A DNA stretch of 31,750 nucleotides, taken from the IMG/VR virus record IMGVR_UViG_3300000230_000006, positions 9,842 to 41,591 of that record, one strand, 5' to 3'. Below, piece after piece: positions 18,627-25,026 of this stretch. Positions within the stretch are counted from its first letter, which is position 1. Each line of letters begins with the position of its first letter. The notes beneath the pieces were generated by a model. That model was not told the origin of the DNA, ran no database searches, and saw nothing but the letters and a program-made list of their open reading frames with translations. The DNA is from a virus. Position numbers and translations under genes: made by a program.

Positions 18627-19432
18627 AATTCAAATTCATTTAAACTTAATTCGTTAGTTAAATACTGATTTTTCATCTCAACCATCTTCTGTAAATACCC
18701 AGAATTTCGTAATATTTTAAAAACCAAGTTTTCTGTTGAATATTCACCAGAATTATCTAATCCACTTTGTCTGTATTTTTTTATTTTATTCTTCAGTTGT
18801 TCATGCTTTTTCACGAAACTTTCAGAATTCATATTATTTTCAAGATTATCAATAGCATTCATTAAATCTGCTGATTTTAATTGTACATCGGCAGTATCAA
18901 CATTAATGATTTTTTTTATCGGTTTTCTAATCCAATCATTTTTCACCAACGAATAAGTACCTGATGAATGATGTGGTTCTTCAGAATCTTGGAAATACAA
19001 TTCAACATCGTGACCCTTTACCTGAATTGGTAACTGCTCCGACCATAGTTGTTTTTTTAATTTCAAAAAATCCCCAACAAAATCCTTATTTTCTGATATT
19101 TGATTGAAGTCCATAACTATATGAACGTCTAAATCTGAATCATCGTTATAATTGAAATTAGCCATACTACCAGTTAGTATGATATCATTAAATTTAAGAT
19201 TTTCAACATCGGAAAATTCTATAAATCTTTTCGCATTTTTCAAGAGTATTTTTCTTACTTCCGGTTTTAACTTTTCGTTTTCATCCCATATTAATGGACT
19301 TAACGTATCATTCATTTTAATTGATGTTACGTCAACAGCGTCTGGCTCGATAACTTCCTTCAATATATCTGAAATGTTATTTTTTTTCCAATATTTGGAA
19401 CTCCATTTCCTTGGGTTATTATTATCCAACAT
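18623..19432 (-). CDS. Nucleotidyltransferase-fold protein
   Basis: About 269 residues. The central part has ILTGSMANFNYNDDSDLDVHI (quoted in part: GSMANFNYNDDSDLDVHI), the GS-(x)n-DxD signature of Pol-beta-type nucleotidyltransferases, with a third acidic strand in GHDVELYFQDSEE. Metal-binding Asp residues are therefore present. The C-terminal third is helical. Enzymes of this fold transfer a nucleotide to protein, RNA or small molecules; the substrate cannot be told. An in-frame ATG at 19444 overlaps the late motif at 19444-19452, so the next ATG (19432) is preferred; the longer form adds MKKN. It is the second gene after the 126-residue protein, with only 10 bases (occupied by the motif) between the longer form and that gene, and overlaps the following 82-residue gene. 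Confidence 0.75.
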   Translation of the reverse strand: MLDNNNPRKWSSKYWKKNNISDILKEVIEPDAVDVTSIKMNDTLSPLIWDENEKLKPEVRKILLKNAKRFIEFSDVENLKFNDIILTGSMANFNYNDDSDLDVHIVMDFNQISENKDFVGDFLKLKKQLWSEQLPIQVKGHDVELYFQDSEEPHHSSGTYSLVKNDWIRKPIKKIINVDTADVQLKSADLMNAIDNLENNMNSESFVKKHEQLKNKIKKYRQSGLDNSGEYSTENLVFKILRNSGYLQKMVEMKNQYLTNELSLNEFEL

Positions 19433-19443
19433 ATTCTTTTTCA

Positions 19444-19452
19444 TATAAATAC
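19444..19452 (-). promoter_or_regulatory. Late promoter motif GTATTTATA in a 10-base gap
   Basis: AGTATTTATATG on the minus strand. The motif fills the space between two genes and its last base is the A of a possible start codon, which is why the later ATG is preferred. Confidence 0.5.
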
Positions 19453-19454
19453 TG

Positions 19455-19835
19455 TTAATGTTCTAATAAGAATGTCTCCGGTTTTTTATCAATTAATTTT
19501 TCAATATTACCTTGCGACATTATTATTGTATTTGGAACACTACCGGGTTTACCATTGATTTTCGATTGAATCACATCTTTTGTTTTAGCACCACGATTAT
19601 GGCTTAATCTTTCAAGTTCACTATTCAACCATTCGACAATTGCATCTGGATTATGACATTTCTGATTTGTATCACCAAATTCTGTATCCCAATCAATTTC
19701 ATTTAATGATTGTGCTCTGGGCAACGTACTTAAAAATTGTTCTTTGGTTAAGTGCCTAATATTATTTTCATTAATTGGTAACTTGGTTACACCGAACATC
19801 ATTTCAAATAATCGCTGTTTTGTATCTTTAGCCAT
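19455..19835 (-). CDS. Unknown protein with the shared N-terminal 'KQRLFEMM' module
   Basis: A 126-residue protein of unknown fold. Its N-terminus, AKDTKQRLFEMM, matches the openings of three other proteins in this window (25942-26946, 27013-27354, 27398-27652: DSKQxLxExM). Beyond that module it has no resemblance to them: NENNIRHLTKEQFLSTLPRA, then EIDWDTEFGDTN, a helical stretch AIVEWLNSELERLSHNRG, and NTIIMSQGNIEKLI. Sharing only the N-terminus suggests a sorting or packaging signal rather than homology. It is the first gene of a three-gene unit with a late motif at 19865-19873 and is followed by the nucleotidyltransferase. Confidence 0.7.
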   Translation of the reverse strand: MAKDTKQRLFEMMFGVTKLPINENNIRHLTKEQFLSTLPRAQSLNEIDWDTEFGDTNQKCHNPDAIVEWLNSELERLSHNRGAKTKDVIQSKINGKPGSVPNTIIMSQGNIEKLIDKKPETFLLEH

Positions 19836-19864
19836 ACATGTTCTAAATAAATTAAATCATTTTC

Positions 19865-19873
19865 TATAAATAC
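19865..19873 (-). promoter_or_regulatory. Late promoter motif GTATTTATA
   Basis: CGTATTTATA on the minus strand, 29 bases before the start of the 126-residue gene. It is divergent from the copy at 19898. Confidence 0.6.
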
Positions 19874-19897
19874 GAAACCATTAATTAAAATGATGTA

Positions 19898-19906
19898 GTA
19901 TTTATT
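19898..19906 (+). promoter_or_regulatory. Late promoter motif GTATTTATT
   Basis: AGTATTTATT on the plus strand, 17 bases before the ATG of the LamG-like gene. Confidence 0.5.
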
Positions 19907-19923
19907 ATAAATTCTCGTATAAT

Positions 19924-22008
19924 ATGAATTTAGAATGTTTAAATGGTGTTATTACCAATAATTTGGCGATTCAAATCGACTTAACTCAATTAAAGTCATG
20001 GGATTTAAATTCTGGCTTTACTTCATATAGTTTAACTAAATGGACTGGTGCTGTTTCAGACAATATTAATCTAATTGATTTTGGGTTAACTGGTTTTGAT
20101 AATGGTAGAACCGATACTATGTGGAACGGTATAACATTAACTCCAAATGATACATTATTTTCTATGCATCGTATCGGATACAATGTAGTTCAAAATCCAA
20201 CCACGGGTCAAACAAGTGGAATTACAGTCACAACCCAATATAGTCCATACGATATTAGTGGTGTTACAAGTGGTTTAACCGGAAATTATTTTGAACTTAA
20301 TGGTGGATATTTACAAGGATTTTTTAAATTACAAGACTATAATTACGAACTATTACCATCCAGATTTAATAACGGTATTACTGTTGAGACAATGGTTAAT
20401 TTATATCCAAACTCATCAGGAATATTTTATATGATGGGTTTACGTGCTGATGATAAATATAATCGATTCTTTAGTGGTGAAACAACTACAGGTGGTACGC
20501 CAAGTAATATCACTATACTTAGTGGAGTAACTACAAGTGAAAATAATTACTTGGATGCATATTATGAAACTTCAGTAAACAAAAAAGCATTTAGTACTTG
20601 GGAAAGTAGAAAAAATATTGAATATAAAGAAGCACCTGCAATTGATAACATTAAAGGTAATGTTATTGCATTTTATTTAACTGATGATAAAAGAATTGGT
20701 TATAAATATATTGACAATAATGGATTAATTGTTGAAAACGCATCACCAACACCAATAACAGCAACTGGATTTACATTAATTGCAATCGCATTTACTCCGG
20801 ATAATATAATTAATACGACAGACCCTAAACTATTTTTATGCGCACCACAAAGAAAAGGTAAATTAATATTTTATATTAACGGTAGAGCTGTTTGGATTGT
20901 TAGAGAATTTCCTGAATATTTTTTTAAGTCATTAAAAAATCAAAGAGAAAAACAAATCGGTGTACCATATTCAATTAGTTGGGGTGGTGGTTCATTTGGA
21001 TTAAGATATTCATATCATTATGACTATCAAAAATATACACTATATTCAAGTCAAGATACTCAATATATTAACAATATGTTTTGGGTTCAAAATAATCCAC
21101 TACCAAACGAATGTGAACCTCCTGCAACGGATGATTACTTGCCGGGATTATCGTTAAGTGCTGATAGTAGTACATTTATAATTAAAGAAAGGTGTGACCC
21201 AGCAATTGAACATCCATTAACGGTAATGCGTATTCAATATACAGGAATGACTGGTACATCTGCCATGACATATTTCATAAAGTTTAATCAACCAATATCT
21301 GTTTTATCGAATAGGGACTATGAAATTGATTTATCGTTTTATAATGGTGGGTTTTTTCAAACATATGATAATAATGGTTATCAGGTTCGTAACAGTGCTG
21401 CAATTGTATTGTACGGTACAACCGATATTGATATTATTGAAGAAACCGAATACGTTATGCCATTAACTATGGAAGATATATTGAAATTAAATGGAAATGG
21501 ATTATACCCATTCCCGGATAGACAAGAATTTGAATATATGAGAAATCAAACAATGTATTATGGTGAAACAGGTATTCCAGTTCTTGATGAACAAGCATTT
21601 TTATATGGATTATCACCAGACACTTTAGCTCAAGGTAGTCTTGTTACAGGTGAAAATGGTTGGAAACCATTAATGACCAAATTTAGAACTAAAGATAATA
21701 CCGGACAACAATGGGTGTATATGGGATTATTATTAAAAAGTAGTGTTGGTTTTAATTTGGATAAACCAATATTTGTTAATAATTTTACATACAAAGGTGC
21801 TGACATATTAGTTCAAGACCCAAGTAAAGATAATTTGTTGATTGAACAAAATTTTGATTCATCTTTTATTGGTGGTATTCAAAAACTTAGAGTTTATAAT
21901 ACAGCATTAACATCACCGGAAATATTACATAATGCATATATGGAATCAACATTAAATCCATATCTGAATATGAGGGTAAGTAAAGGTGGAAGAATAATTT
22001 ATAGATAA
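19924..22008 (+). CDS. LamG/concanavalin-like structural protein
   Basis: A 694-residue, Asn/Thr/Tyr-rich, beta-rich protein, presumably displayed on the virion. ELNGGYLQGFFKLQ and ITVETMVNLYPNSSGIFYM (about 124-175) look like the first strands of a LamG/concanavalin jelly-roll. The C-terminal IGGIQKLRVYNTALTSPEIL (about 655-674) is the typical last strand of that fold ('I..LRIYN.ALS..EI'). Regions between show other beta segments (KGKLIFYINGRAVWIVREF, also typical of a LamG domain strand). Such domains bind glycans or cap fibres, so a tail-fibre, decoration or host-contact role is possible. It is followed after one base by a small zinc-binding protein. The late motif at 19898-19906 fits virion expression. 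Confidence 0.7.
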   Translation: MNLECLNGVITNNLAIQIDLTQLKSWDLNSGFTSYSLTKWTGAVSDNINLIDFGLTGFDNGRTDTMWNGITLTPNDTLFSMHRIGYNVVQNPTTGQTSGITVTTQYSPYDISGVTSGLTGNYFELNGGYLQGFFKLQDYNYELLPSRFNNGITVETMVNLYPNSSGIFYMMGLRADDKYNRFFSGETTTGGTPSNITILSGVTTSENNYLDAYYETSVNKKAFSTWESRKNIEYKEAPAIDNIKGNVIAFYLTDDKRIGYKYIDNNGLIVENASPTPITATGFTLIAIAFTPDNIINTTDPKLFLCAPQRKGKLIFYINGRAVWIVREFPEYFFKSLKNQREKQIGVPYSISWGGGSFGLRYSYHYDYQKYTLYSSQDTQYINNMFWVQNNPLPNECEPPATDDYLPGLSLSADSSTFIIKERCDPAIEHPLTVMRIQYTGMTGTSAMTYFIKFNQPISVLSNRDYEIDLSFYNGGFFQTYDNNGYQVRNSAAIVLYGTTDIDIIEETEYVMPLTMEDILKLNGNGLYPFPDRQEFEYMRNQTMYYGETGIPVLDEQAFLYGLSPDTLAQGSLVTGENGWKPLMTKFRTKDNTGQQWVYMGLLLKSSVGFNLDKPIFVNNFTYKGADILVQDPSKDNLLIEQNFDSSFIGGIQKLRVYNTALTSPEILHNAYMESTLNPYLNMRVSKGGRIIYR

Positions 22009-22009
22009 T

Positions 22010-22219
22010 ATGGGTCAATTAGAGGAAATATATACGGGTTGGAAAAATTACATATTTTCCAACCCGGAAGTTGAAGTTGAGGCTAAACGTAGAATTGCTA
22101 TTTGTGTATCTAATGAATGTAAAAAGTTTAGACCAAATAAATCATGTGCCCTTTGCGGATGTTATATGCCTGCCAAAGTAAAAAGTCCTAAGTCACATTG
22201 CGCTATCGGTAAATGGTAA
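22010..22219 (+). CDS. Small zinc-binding protein (DUF6171-like Cys pattern)
   Basis: A 69-residue protein with five cysteines arranged CVSNEC ... CALCGCYM ... HCAIGKW, a likely zinc knuckle. The ending 'C-x-x-GKW' with the preceding CGC and Lys residues resembles small proteins found next to phage structural genes (DUF6171-like), which I recall as uncharacterised. It starts one base after the stop of the LamG-like gene and so shares its transcript. Its stop lies one base from the end of the convergent 193-residue gene. Confidence 0.7.
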   Translation: MGQLEEIYTGWKNYIFSNPEVEVEAKRRIAICVSNECKKFRPNKSCALCGCYMPAKVKSPKSHCAIGKW

Positions 22220-22220
22220 T

Positions 22221-22802
22221 TTAGCAATACGGTACATTTGCAATGTTATCACCCTTTACATAATTAGTTGAAATCGTTTCTTTACTAATTATATTTTCAG
22301 TATATTCTCTAATAAACATACTCTGAATTTTATGTGGTGCATGTTTTAATGCAATAAAATCAATTTCATCACCATCCGTAGTTGATAAGGTAGTATTAAT
22401 GTCTGACCATTCAATATAGTTATAGTGCTCATCGTGTGATGGAGCAACATAATTTGCCCAATCACCTTGACTACTATTAGTATCAATACCAACAGCAACT
22501 TTATCACTGTCGAACTGTAATATGAATTTAGCTGGTTCTTTTGTTGAATCATATAGATATTCTACTTCAAGATAATATTCAATTGTTAAGAATGATTCAT
22601 CGTTTCCACCAACACGTGCATCAGTAGCTTTAGTTTTAATATTGTTTTTACTTACCAATGAGTCACAAATAAATTGTTTTTGAAAATCTTCATTCTTTAG
22701 TAAATCAACATTTTCTCTTTCTTTAGTGTATGAATCATTATTCAGATAGTCGAAATCAGAAATTTCTTCGTTAATGATTCTTATAATATTTTTATCTTTC
22801 AT
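22221..22802 (-). CDS. Unknown protein, 193 residues
   Basis: Not recognised. It opens with MKDKNIIRIINEEISDFDYL, a phage-type N-terminus like that of the 25048 gene (IIKEEISNLSEYL). It continues with a cystatin-like beta-rich part (ESFLTIEYYLEVEYLYDSTK; PAKFILQFDSDKVAVGID) and the acidic, aromatic HDEHYNYIEWSDIN. An upstream in-frame ATG at 22853 would start before the late motif (22818-22826) and is rejected; the ATG at 22802 lies 15 bases after it. No signal peptide is seen. Confidence 0.7.
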   Translation of the reverse strand: MKDKNIIRIINEEISDFDYLNNDSYTKERENVDLLKNEDFQKQFICDSLVSKNNIKTKATDARVGGNDESFLTIEYYLEVEYLYDSTKEPAKFILQFDSDKVAVGIDTNSSQGDWANYVAPSHDEHYNYIEWSDINTTLSTTDGDEIDFIALKHAPHKIQSMFIREYTENIISKETISTNYVKGDNIANVPYC

Positions 22803-22817
22803 CGAATATAAATTTCT

Positions 22818-22826
22818 AATAAATAC
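22818..22826 (-). promoter_or_regulatory. Late promoter motif GTATTTATT
   Basis: AGTATTTATT on the minus strand, 15 bases before the start of the 193-residue gene. It helps to decide that start. Confidence 0.5.
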
Positions 22827-22857
22827 TAATATTATCCAATAAAAATCAATCACAATA

Positions 22858-22866
22858 GTATTTATA
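22858..22866 (+). promoter_or_regulatory. Late promoter motif GTATTTATA before a structured non-coding region
   Basis: AGTATTTATA on the plus strand with no long gene behind it. What follows is a 5-codon open frame (ATG at 22868), a set of hairpins and a terminator. Confidence 0.5.
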
Positions 22867-22872
22867 TATGAA

Positions 22873-23023
22873 AGTCATTGCTTAATCACTGTATTAAGTT
22901 AAGTCTGAAATTCAGGTATGATTTTTAAATTTTATCGCCAGTCAGTGGCTATGTAAAATTTAAAACTTTACTGAGATATTTAATGTAATAATTGCACTCG
23001 TAAAAAAAGTGCAATTATTTTTT
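22873..23023 (+). ncRNA. Candidate structured small RNA
   Basis: About 150 bases between a late motif (22858) and an intrinsic terminator (22989-23023) without a real gene. The sequence can form four successive hairpins: CTTAAT/ATTAAG (22881-22898), CTGAA/TTCAG (22905-22915), a 12-bp perfect stem TTTTAAATTTTA/TAAAATTTAAAA (22923-22965) topped by GCCA/TGGC with loop GTCAG, and the terminator stem. The only open frame is MKVIA. The transcript start is estimated, not seen. It could also be a leader whose downstream gene was lost. Confidence 0.5.
22989..23023 (+). terminator. Intrinsic terminator of the small RNA
   Basis: A 10-bp perfect stem TAATTGCACT/AGTGCAATTA with a 9-base loop, followed by six T. 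Confidence 0.85.
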
Positions 23024-23030
23024 AAAAAAA

Positions 23031-23061
23031 TTTGGAGTTAATGTAACTTTTATTACCTTTG
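23031..23061 (+). promoter_or_regulatory. Bacteroidetes-type (early) promoter of the Pro/His/Gln tRNA operon
   Basis: TTTG at 23031-23034, a 19-base spacer, then TACCTTTG at 23054-23061. This matches the Bacteroidetes housekeeping consensus TTTG-N19-21-TAnnTTTG. About 35 bases around it are nearly identical to the promoter at 27726-27756. Confidence 0.8.
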
Positions 23062-23065
23062 TAAC

Positions 23066-23074
23066 GTATTTATA
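23066..23074 (+). promoter_or_regulatory. Late motif GTATTTATA overlapping the early start region
   Basis: CGTATTTATA lies 5 bases after the -7 box of the early promoter, so the operon may also be read late. In the second copy (27762) the motif is altered to GTATTTAAA. Confidence 0.4.
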
Positions 23075-23081
23075 AACTCAA

Positions 23082-23095
23082 GCCTAATATTAGGC
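23082..23095 (+). promoter_or_regulatory. 14-base perfect palindrome in the leader
   Basis: GCCTAATATTAGGC, directly after the promoter region. It could be a repressor site or a 5' mRNA hairpin. The second tRNA operon lacks it. Confidence 0.4.
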
Positions 23096-23122
23096 AAAAC
23101 AATTAACGATTAATAAATAGAA

Positions 23123-23200
23123 ATGATGAAAACTTTTACACATACTCAACCCCAACCGCAACAACATCCACAAAATGTTGAATGGGAATGTTATGCTTGA
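23123..23200 (+). CDS. Pro/Gln/His-rich leader peptide of a tRNA operon
   Basis: A 25-codon open frame beginning ATGATG. Codons 7-17 read HTQPQPQQHPQ: two His, five Gln and three Pro in eleven residues. The peptide ends NVEWECYA. Every tRNA decoded downstream with confidence carries Pro, His or Gln. The frame lies between a Bacteroidetes-type promoter and a strong intrinsic terminator (23227-23269) that itself stands just before the first tRNA. Bases 23177-23186, at codons 19-21, can pair with the 5' arm of that terminator. This is the arrangement of amino-acid-operon attenuators such as the his leader, here placed before tRNA genes. That it is translated and acts by stalling is inference; a small functional peptide is the alternative. 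Confidence 0.7.
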   Translation: MMKTFTHTQPQPQQHPQNVEWECYA

Positions 23201-23245
23201 AAGGACTAATCAAAAACTTTAAGTTAAACAAAAACCCCACTCAAC
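23177..23245 (+). promoter_or_regulatory. Antiterminator pairing of the tRNA-operon attenuator
   Basis: GTTGAATGGG (23177-23186) can pair with CCCACTCAAC (23236-23245) in 9 of 10 positions (one A-C mismatch). This pairing excludes the terminator stem, which uses 23235-23239. CCCCAAC at 23150-23156, inside the leader codons, can in turn pair with GTTG and GGG of the antiterminator strand, giving the usual third state. Confidence 0.6.
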
Positions 23246-23269
23246 TAATGAATGGGGTTTTTGTTTTTT
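23227..23269 (+). terminator. Attenuator terminator before the tRNA cluster
   Basis: A 13-bp perfect stem (AACAAAAACCCCA with TGGGGTTTTTGTT), a 13-base loop and a T run. It stands 4 bases upstream of the first tRNA, so the tRNAs can be made from this promoter only if it is bypassed. Confidence 0.85.
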
Positions 23270-23273
23270 ATAT

Positions 23274-23345
23274 CTGGTAGAGAGACTAAGGTAGCAACGT
23301 GCCCTTGGAAGGCATGGGTAGTTCGTTCGATTCGAACCTATCAGA
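23274..23345 (+). tRNA. tRNA-Pro(UGG), D-arm poorly formed
   Basis: The acceptor CTGGTAG/CTATCAG pairs over 7 bases, the anticodon stem is GTGCC/GGCAT with loop CTTGGAA (anticodon TGG), and the T-arm is GTTCG/CGAAC with loop TTCGATT. CCA is encoded at 23346-23348. The D-arm segment (18 bases) does not fold into a normal stem, so this copy may be partly degenerate. An intact tRNA-Pro with the same anticodon lies at 24185. Confidence 0.65.
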
Positions 23346-23381
23346 CCAAATATTGGTTCTTTGATGTATTGTATTAATATG

Positions 23382-23454
23382 GTGTTTATAGCTTAATTGG
23401 TAAAGCGCATGACTGTGAATCATGTAGATGTGGAATCATCCTCCATTAAACGCC
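23382..23454 (+). tRNA. tRNA-His(GUG), T-loop atypical
   Basis: The acceptor GTGTTTA/TAAACGC pairs, the D-arm is GCTT/AAGC, and the anticodon stem is CATGA/TCATG with loop CTGTGAA (anticodon GTG). A G precedes position 1 and C follows position 72, as in tRNA-His. The T-arm GTGGA/TCCAT has loop ATCATCC without the usual TTC. Its last 9 bases overlap the stop end of the opposite-strand endonuclease gene. Confidence 0.7.
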
Positions 23455-24114
23455 CAATTTATTATTAATTATTTTAGTGATGGTTGATAAAAATGTTATT
23501 GATAATTGTTCTTTAAAATATTTTTGATGTGATGTATCAATTACACATAGCTCAATTCCTTGTTCAATACAGGCTTGAAATTTACGTTGGTCATTGTTTT
23601 GTGTTTTAATAAATTTTTCTTCAGTAAAAATCTGTTCATAATGGAAAATACCGTTAAGTTCAAATGCGAGTTTAAGTGATGGTATGTAAACATCTAATTC
23701 AGAATTAATTGTATCTTTTTGATTATAATGAATTTCTAAATTTGGATATAATTCAGTTAATTTAATTTCGACATATTTTTCAAGTTTAGACCTACAATTA
23801 CCTTTGGTTTTATGTTTGTTATTATATGTTGCTGCGCATGAACGTGAACAAAAATTTTTTTCAGTTATTTCAGACAGTTGCCTCACAAATTGTTTATTAC
23901 ATTCTTTACAATTAATGTGTATTCTCGTATCACTACCCTTTTGTTTACAATTAACTGAACAATATTTTAATTTAACAGTTCTATGATTATTAATTACTTT
24001 ATTTATTTCTTTTTTTATGTTGTAAAATGTATTTCCACAATATTCACATTTTAATGGTAACTTTTCGGTTGCTCTATAGCTTTTGAGTGTTGTAATATCA
24101 AATAGTGGTGTCAT
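23446..24114 (-). CDS. Homing endonuclease of the PD-(D/E)XK (Vsr/EDxHD-like) type
   Basis: A 222-residue protein inserted in the tRNA cluster on the opposite strand. The N-terminal half carries zinc-binding pairs: CEYCGNTF, YCSVNC, CKECNKQF and CSRSC (residues about 23-94), typical of DNA-recognition zinc fingers in phage homing enzymes. The C-terminal half has LEIHYNQ, then SELDVYIPSLKLAFELNG (D141, E152) followed by FHYEQ, and later ELCVID: the order seen in Vsr-like/EDxHD homing nucleases. A late motif lies 16 bases before the start. Its last codons and stop lie within the 3' end of tRNA-His (9-base overlap), so insertion without damage to the tRNA required an exact junction. It probably spreads the surrounding tRNA segment between related phages. 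Confidence 0.75.
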   Translation of the reverse strand: MTPLFDITTLKSYRATEKLPLKCEYCGNTFYNIKKEINKVINNHRTVKLKYCSVNCKQKGSDTRIHINCKECNKQFVRQLSEITEKNFCSRSCAATYNNKHKTKGNCRSKLEKYVEIKLTELYPNLEIHYNQKDTINSELDVYIPSLKLAFELNGIFHYEQIFTEEKFIKTQNNDQRKFQACIEQGIELCVIDTSHQKYFKEQLSITFLSTITKIINNKLGV

Positions 24115-24130
24115 ATTTTGTTTAATTTAT

Positions 24131-24139
24131 TATAAATAC
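24131..24139 (-). promoter_or_regulatory. Late promoter motif GTATTTATA before the endonuclease gene
   Basis: AGTATTTATA on the minus strand, 16 bases before the endonuclease start. Confidence 0.55.
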
Positions 24140-24184
24140 TGAAAAATAAATTTCGAAACGAATCTTACACCCAAATAATTTTAT

Positions 24185-24259
24185 GGCGTAGTTGGGGAGA
24201 GGTCACCCCGCCTGCTTTGGGAGCAGGACAACTCGTGAGTTCGAATCTCACCTATGCCA
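24185..24259 (+). tRNA. tRNA-Pro(UGG)
   Basis: The acceptor GGCGTAG/CTATGCC pairs, the D-stem is GGGG/CCCC, the anticodon stem is CCTGC/GCAGG with loop TTTGGGA (anticodon TGG), and the T-arm is GTGAG/CTCAC with loop TTCGAAT. All arms are regular. CCA is not encoded. Confidence 0.9.
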
Positions 24260-24261
24260 CT

Positions 24262-24332
24262 GTGTTGTTAGCTTATCTGGTAAAAGTGCCATACTGTGAA
24301 TATGGAGACAGGGTTCGAGTCCCTACAACACC
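24262..24332 (+). tRNA. tRNA-His(GUG)
   Basis: The acceptor GTGTTGT/ACAACAC pairs, the anticodon stem is CCATA/TATGG with loop CTGTGAA (anticodon GTG), and the T-loop is TTCGAGT on an AGGG/CCCT stem. It starts 2 bases after tRNA-Pro. The base before position 1 is T, not the G usual for tRNA-His. Confidence 0.85.
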
Positions 24333-24335
24333 CAA

Positions 24336-24395
24336 ATAACGGTAACACACGACACATTGACTGTCGTATTTCAGGTTCGAATCCTGATAGGTCAA
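24336..24395 (+). pseudogene. 5'-truncated tRNA-Gln-like remnant
   Basis: A normal 3' part: D-loop end AACGGTAACAC, a stem CGACA/TGTCG with TTG in the anticodon position, T-arm TCAGG/CCTGA with loop TTCGAAT, and a 3' strand TAGGTCA. The 5' acceptor strand (TGACCTA expected) and the first half of the D-stem are missing; the 3' end of tRNA-His occupies that place. The base before the anticodon is A instead of the universal T. The D-loop end is identical to that of tRNA-Gln(CUG) at 24493, suggesting common origin. Confidence 0.55.
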
Positions 24396-24401
24396 CAATA
24401 T

Positions 24402-24484
24402 TGTCCTCTGGCAGAATGGCTATTGCATCACCCTTTGAAGGTGACACCCGCAAGGGTTTACAGGTTCGAGTCCTGTGGGGATAA
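24402..24484 (+). tRNA. tRNA with long variable arm and UUG (Gln) anticodon
   Basis: The acceptor TGTCCTC/GGGGATA pairs, with T1-A72 as in tRNA-Gln. The D-stem is 3 bp (GCA/TGC), the anticodon stem is TCACC/GGTGA with loop CTTTGAA (anticodon TTG), and the T-arm is ACAGG/CCTGT with loop TTCGAGT. Between anticodon and T-arms lies a 15-16-base variable arm with the hairpin ACCC-GCAA-GGGT, which is normally found only in Leu, Ser and Tyr tRNAs. A shift to a Ser anticodon (TGA) breaks the stem. Confidence 0.8.
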
Positions 24485-24492
24485 CTTTACAT

Positions 24493-24563
24493 TACCAAAT
24501 GGTGTAACGGTAACACTCGACCCTCTGGAGGTTGCGTTCTTGGTTCGAATCCAAGTTTGGTTA
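24493..24563 (+). tRNA. tRNA-Gln(CUG)
   Basis: The acceptor TACCAAA/TTTGGTT pairs except for the first position (T-T; a weak 1-72 pair is usual for tRNA-Gln). The D-stem is GTGT/ACAC, the anticodon stem is CGACC/GGTTG with loop CTCTGGA (anticodon CTG), and the T-arm is CTTGG/CCAAG with loop TTCGAAT. Confidence 0.85.
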
Positions 24564-24608
24564 CAAAATAATTATAGACGATAGATTTTCAATAAAAAAA
24601 CCAATAAT

Positions 24609-25013
24609 ATGACGTATAATCTTTTTTTAGACGATATCCGTGAACCTGAACATTGTTTGAGTTATACCCATAATCAAATATATGATGCATTGGATTGGAT
24701 TGTTGTACGTAGTTACGATGAGTTTATTGGGTGTGTTGAATCTATGGGTATTCCCGAAGTAATTAGTTTTGACCATGACCTTGCTGATGAGCATTATGAC
24801 CCGGACTTATATGGTAGTGAAACCTACAATGAAGTGTATGATAATTTTGAATTTAAAACCGGATATGATTGCGCTAAATGGTTTATCGATTACATAATTG
24901 ATAACAATTTACAACTACCCGATACTATTATGATTCACTCAATGAATCCTGTTGGTGCATTAAATATCAAATCATTGTTTGATACATATAATAAAGTTAT
25001 GGGAAAGGATTAA
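24609..25013 (+). CDS. Cyclic-phosphate-processing receiver-domain protein (cREC_REC-like)
   Basis: A 134-residue protein, compact and acidic. It starts NLFLDDIREPE (about 4-14), has the strand-motif VISFDHDLADEHYDPD (about 51-66), then TGYDCAKWFIDYII (about 83-96), and ends PDTIMIHSMNPVGALNI (about 104-120). This set (LDDxR, SFDHDL, TGxDCAxW, HSMNPVGAxNI) is that of the receiver-like domain family named for predicted cyclic-phosphate processing, with Asp and His residues that could bind metal. It follows the tRNA cluster by 45 bases and has no late motif, so it may be read through from the tRNA operon. A role in repair of RNA ends, for instance of cut tRNAs, is an appealing but untested idea. 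Confidence 0.7.
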   Translation: MTYNLFLDDIREPEHCLSYTHNQIYDALDWIVVRSYDEFIGCVESMGIPEVISFDHDLADEHYDPDLYGSETYNEVYDNFEFKTGYDCAKWFIDYIIDNNLQLPDTIMIHSMNPVGALNIKSLFDTYNKVMGKD

Positions 25014-25026
25014 TATAACATTATAC

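Noticed and set aside
24268-24584. Open frames across the tRNA cluster on both strands
   Set aside because: They run through regular tRNA genes and are by-products of tRNA sequence.
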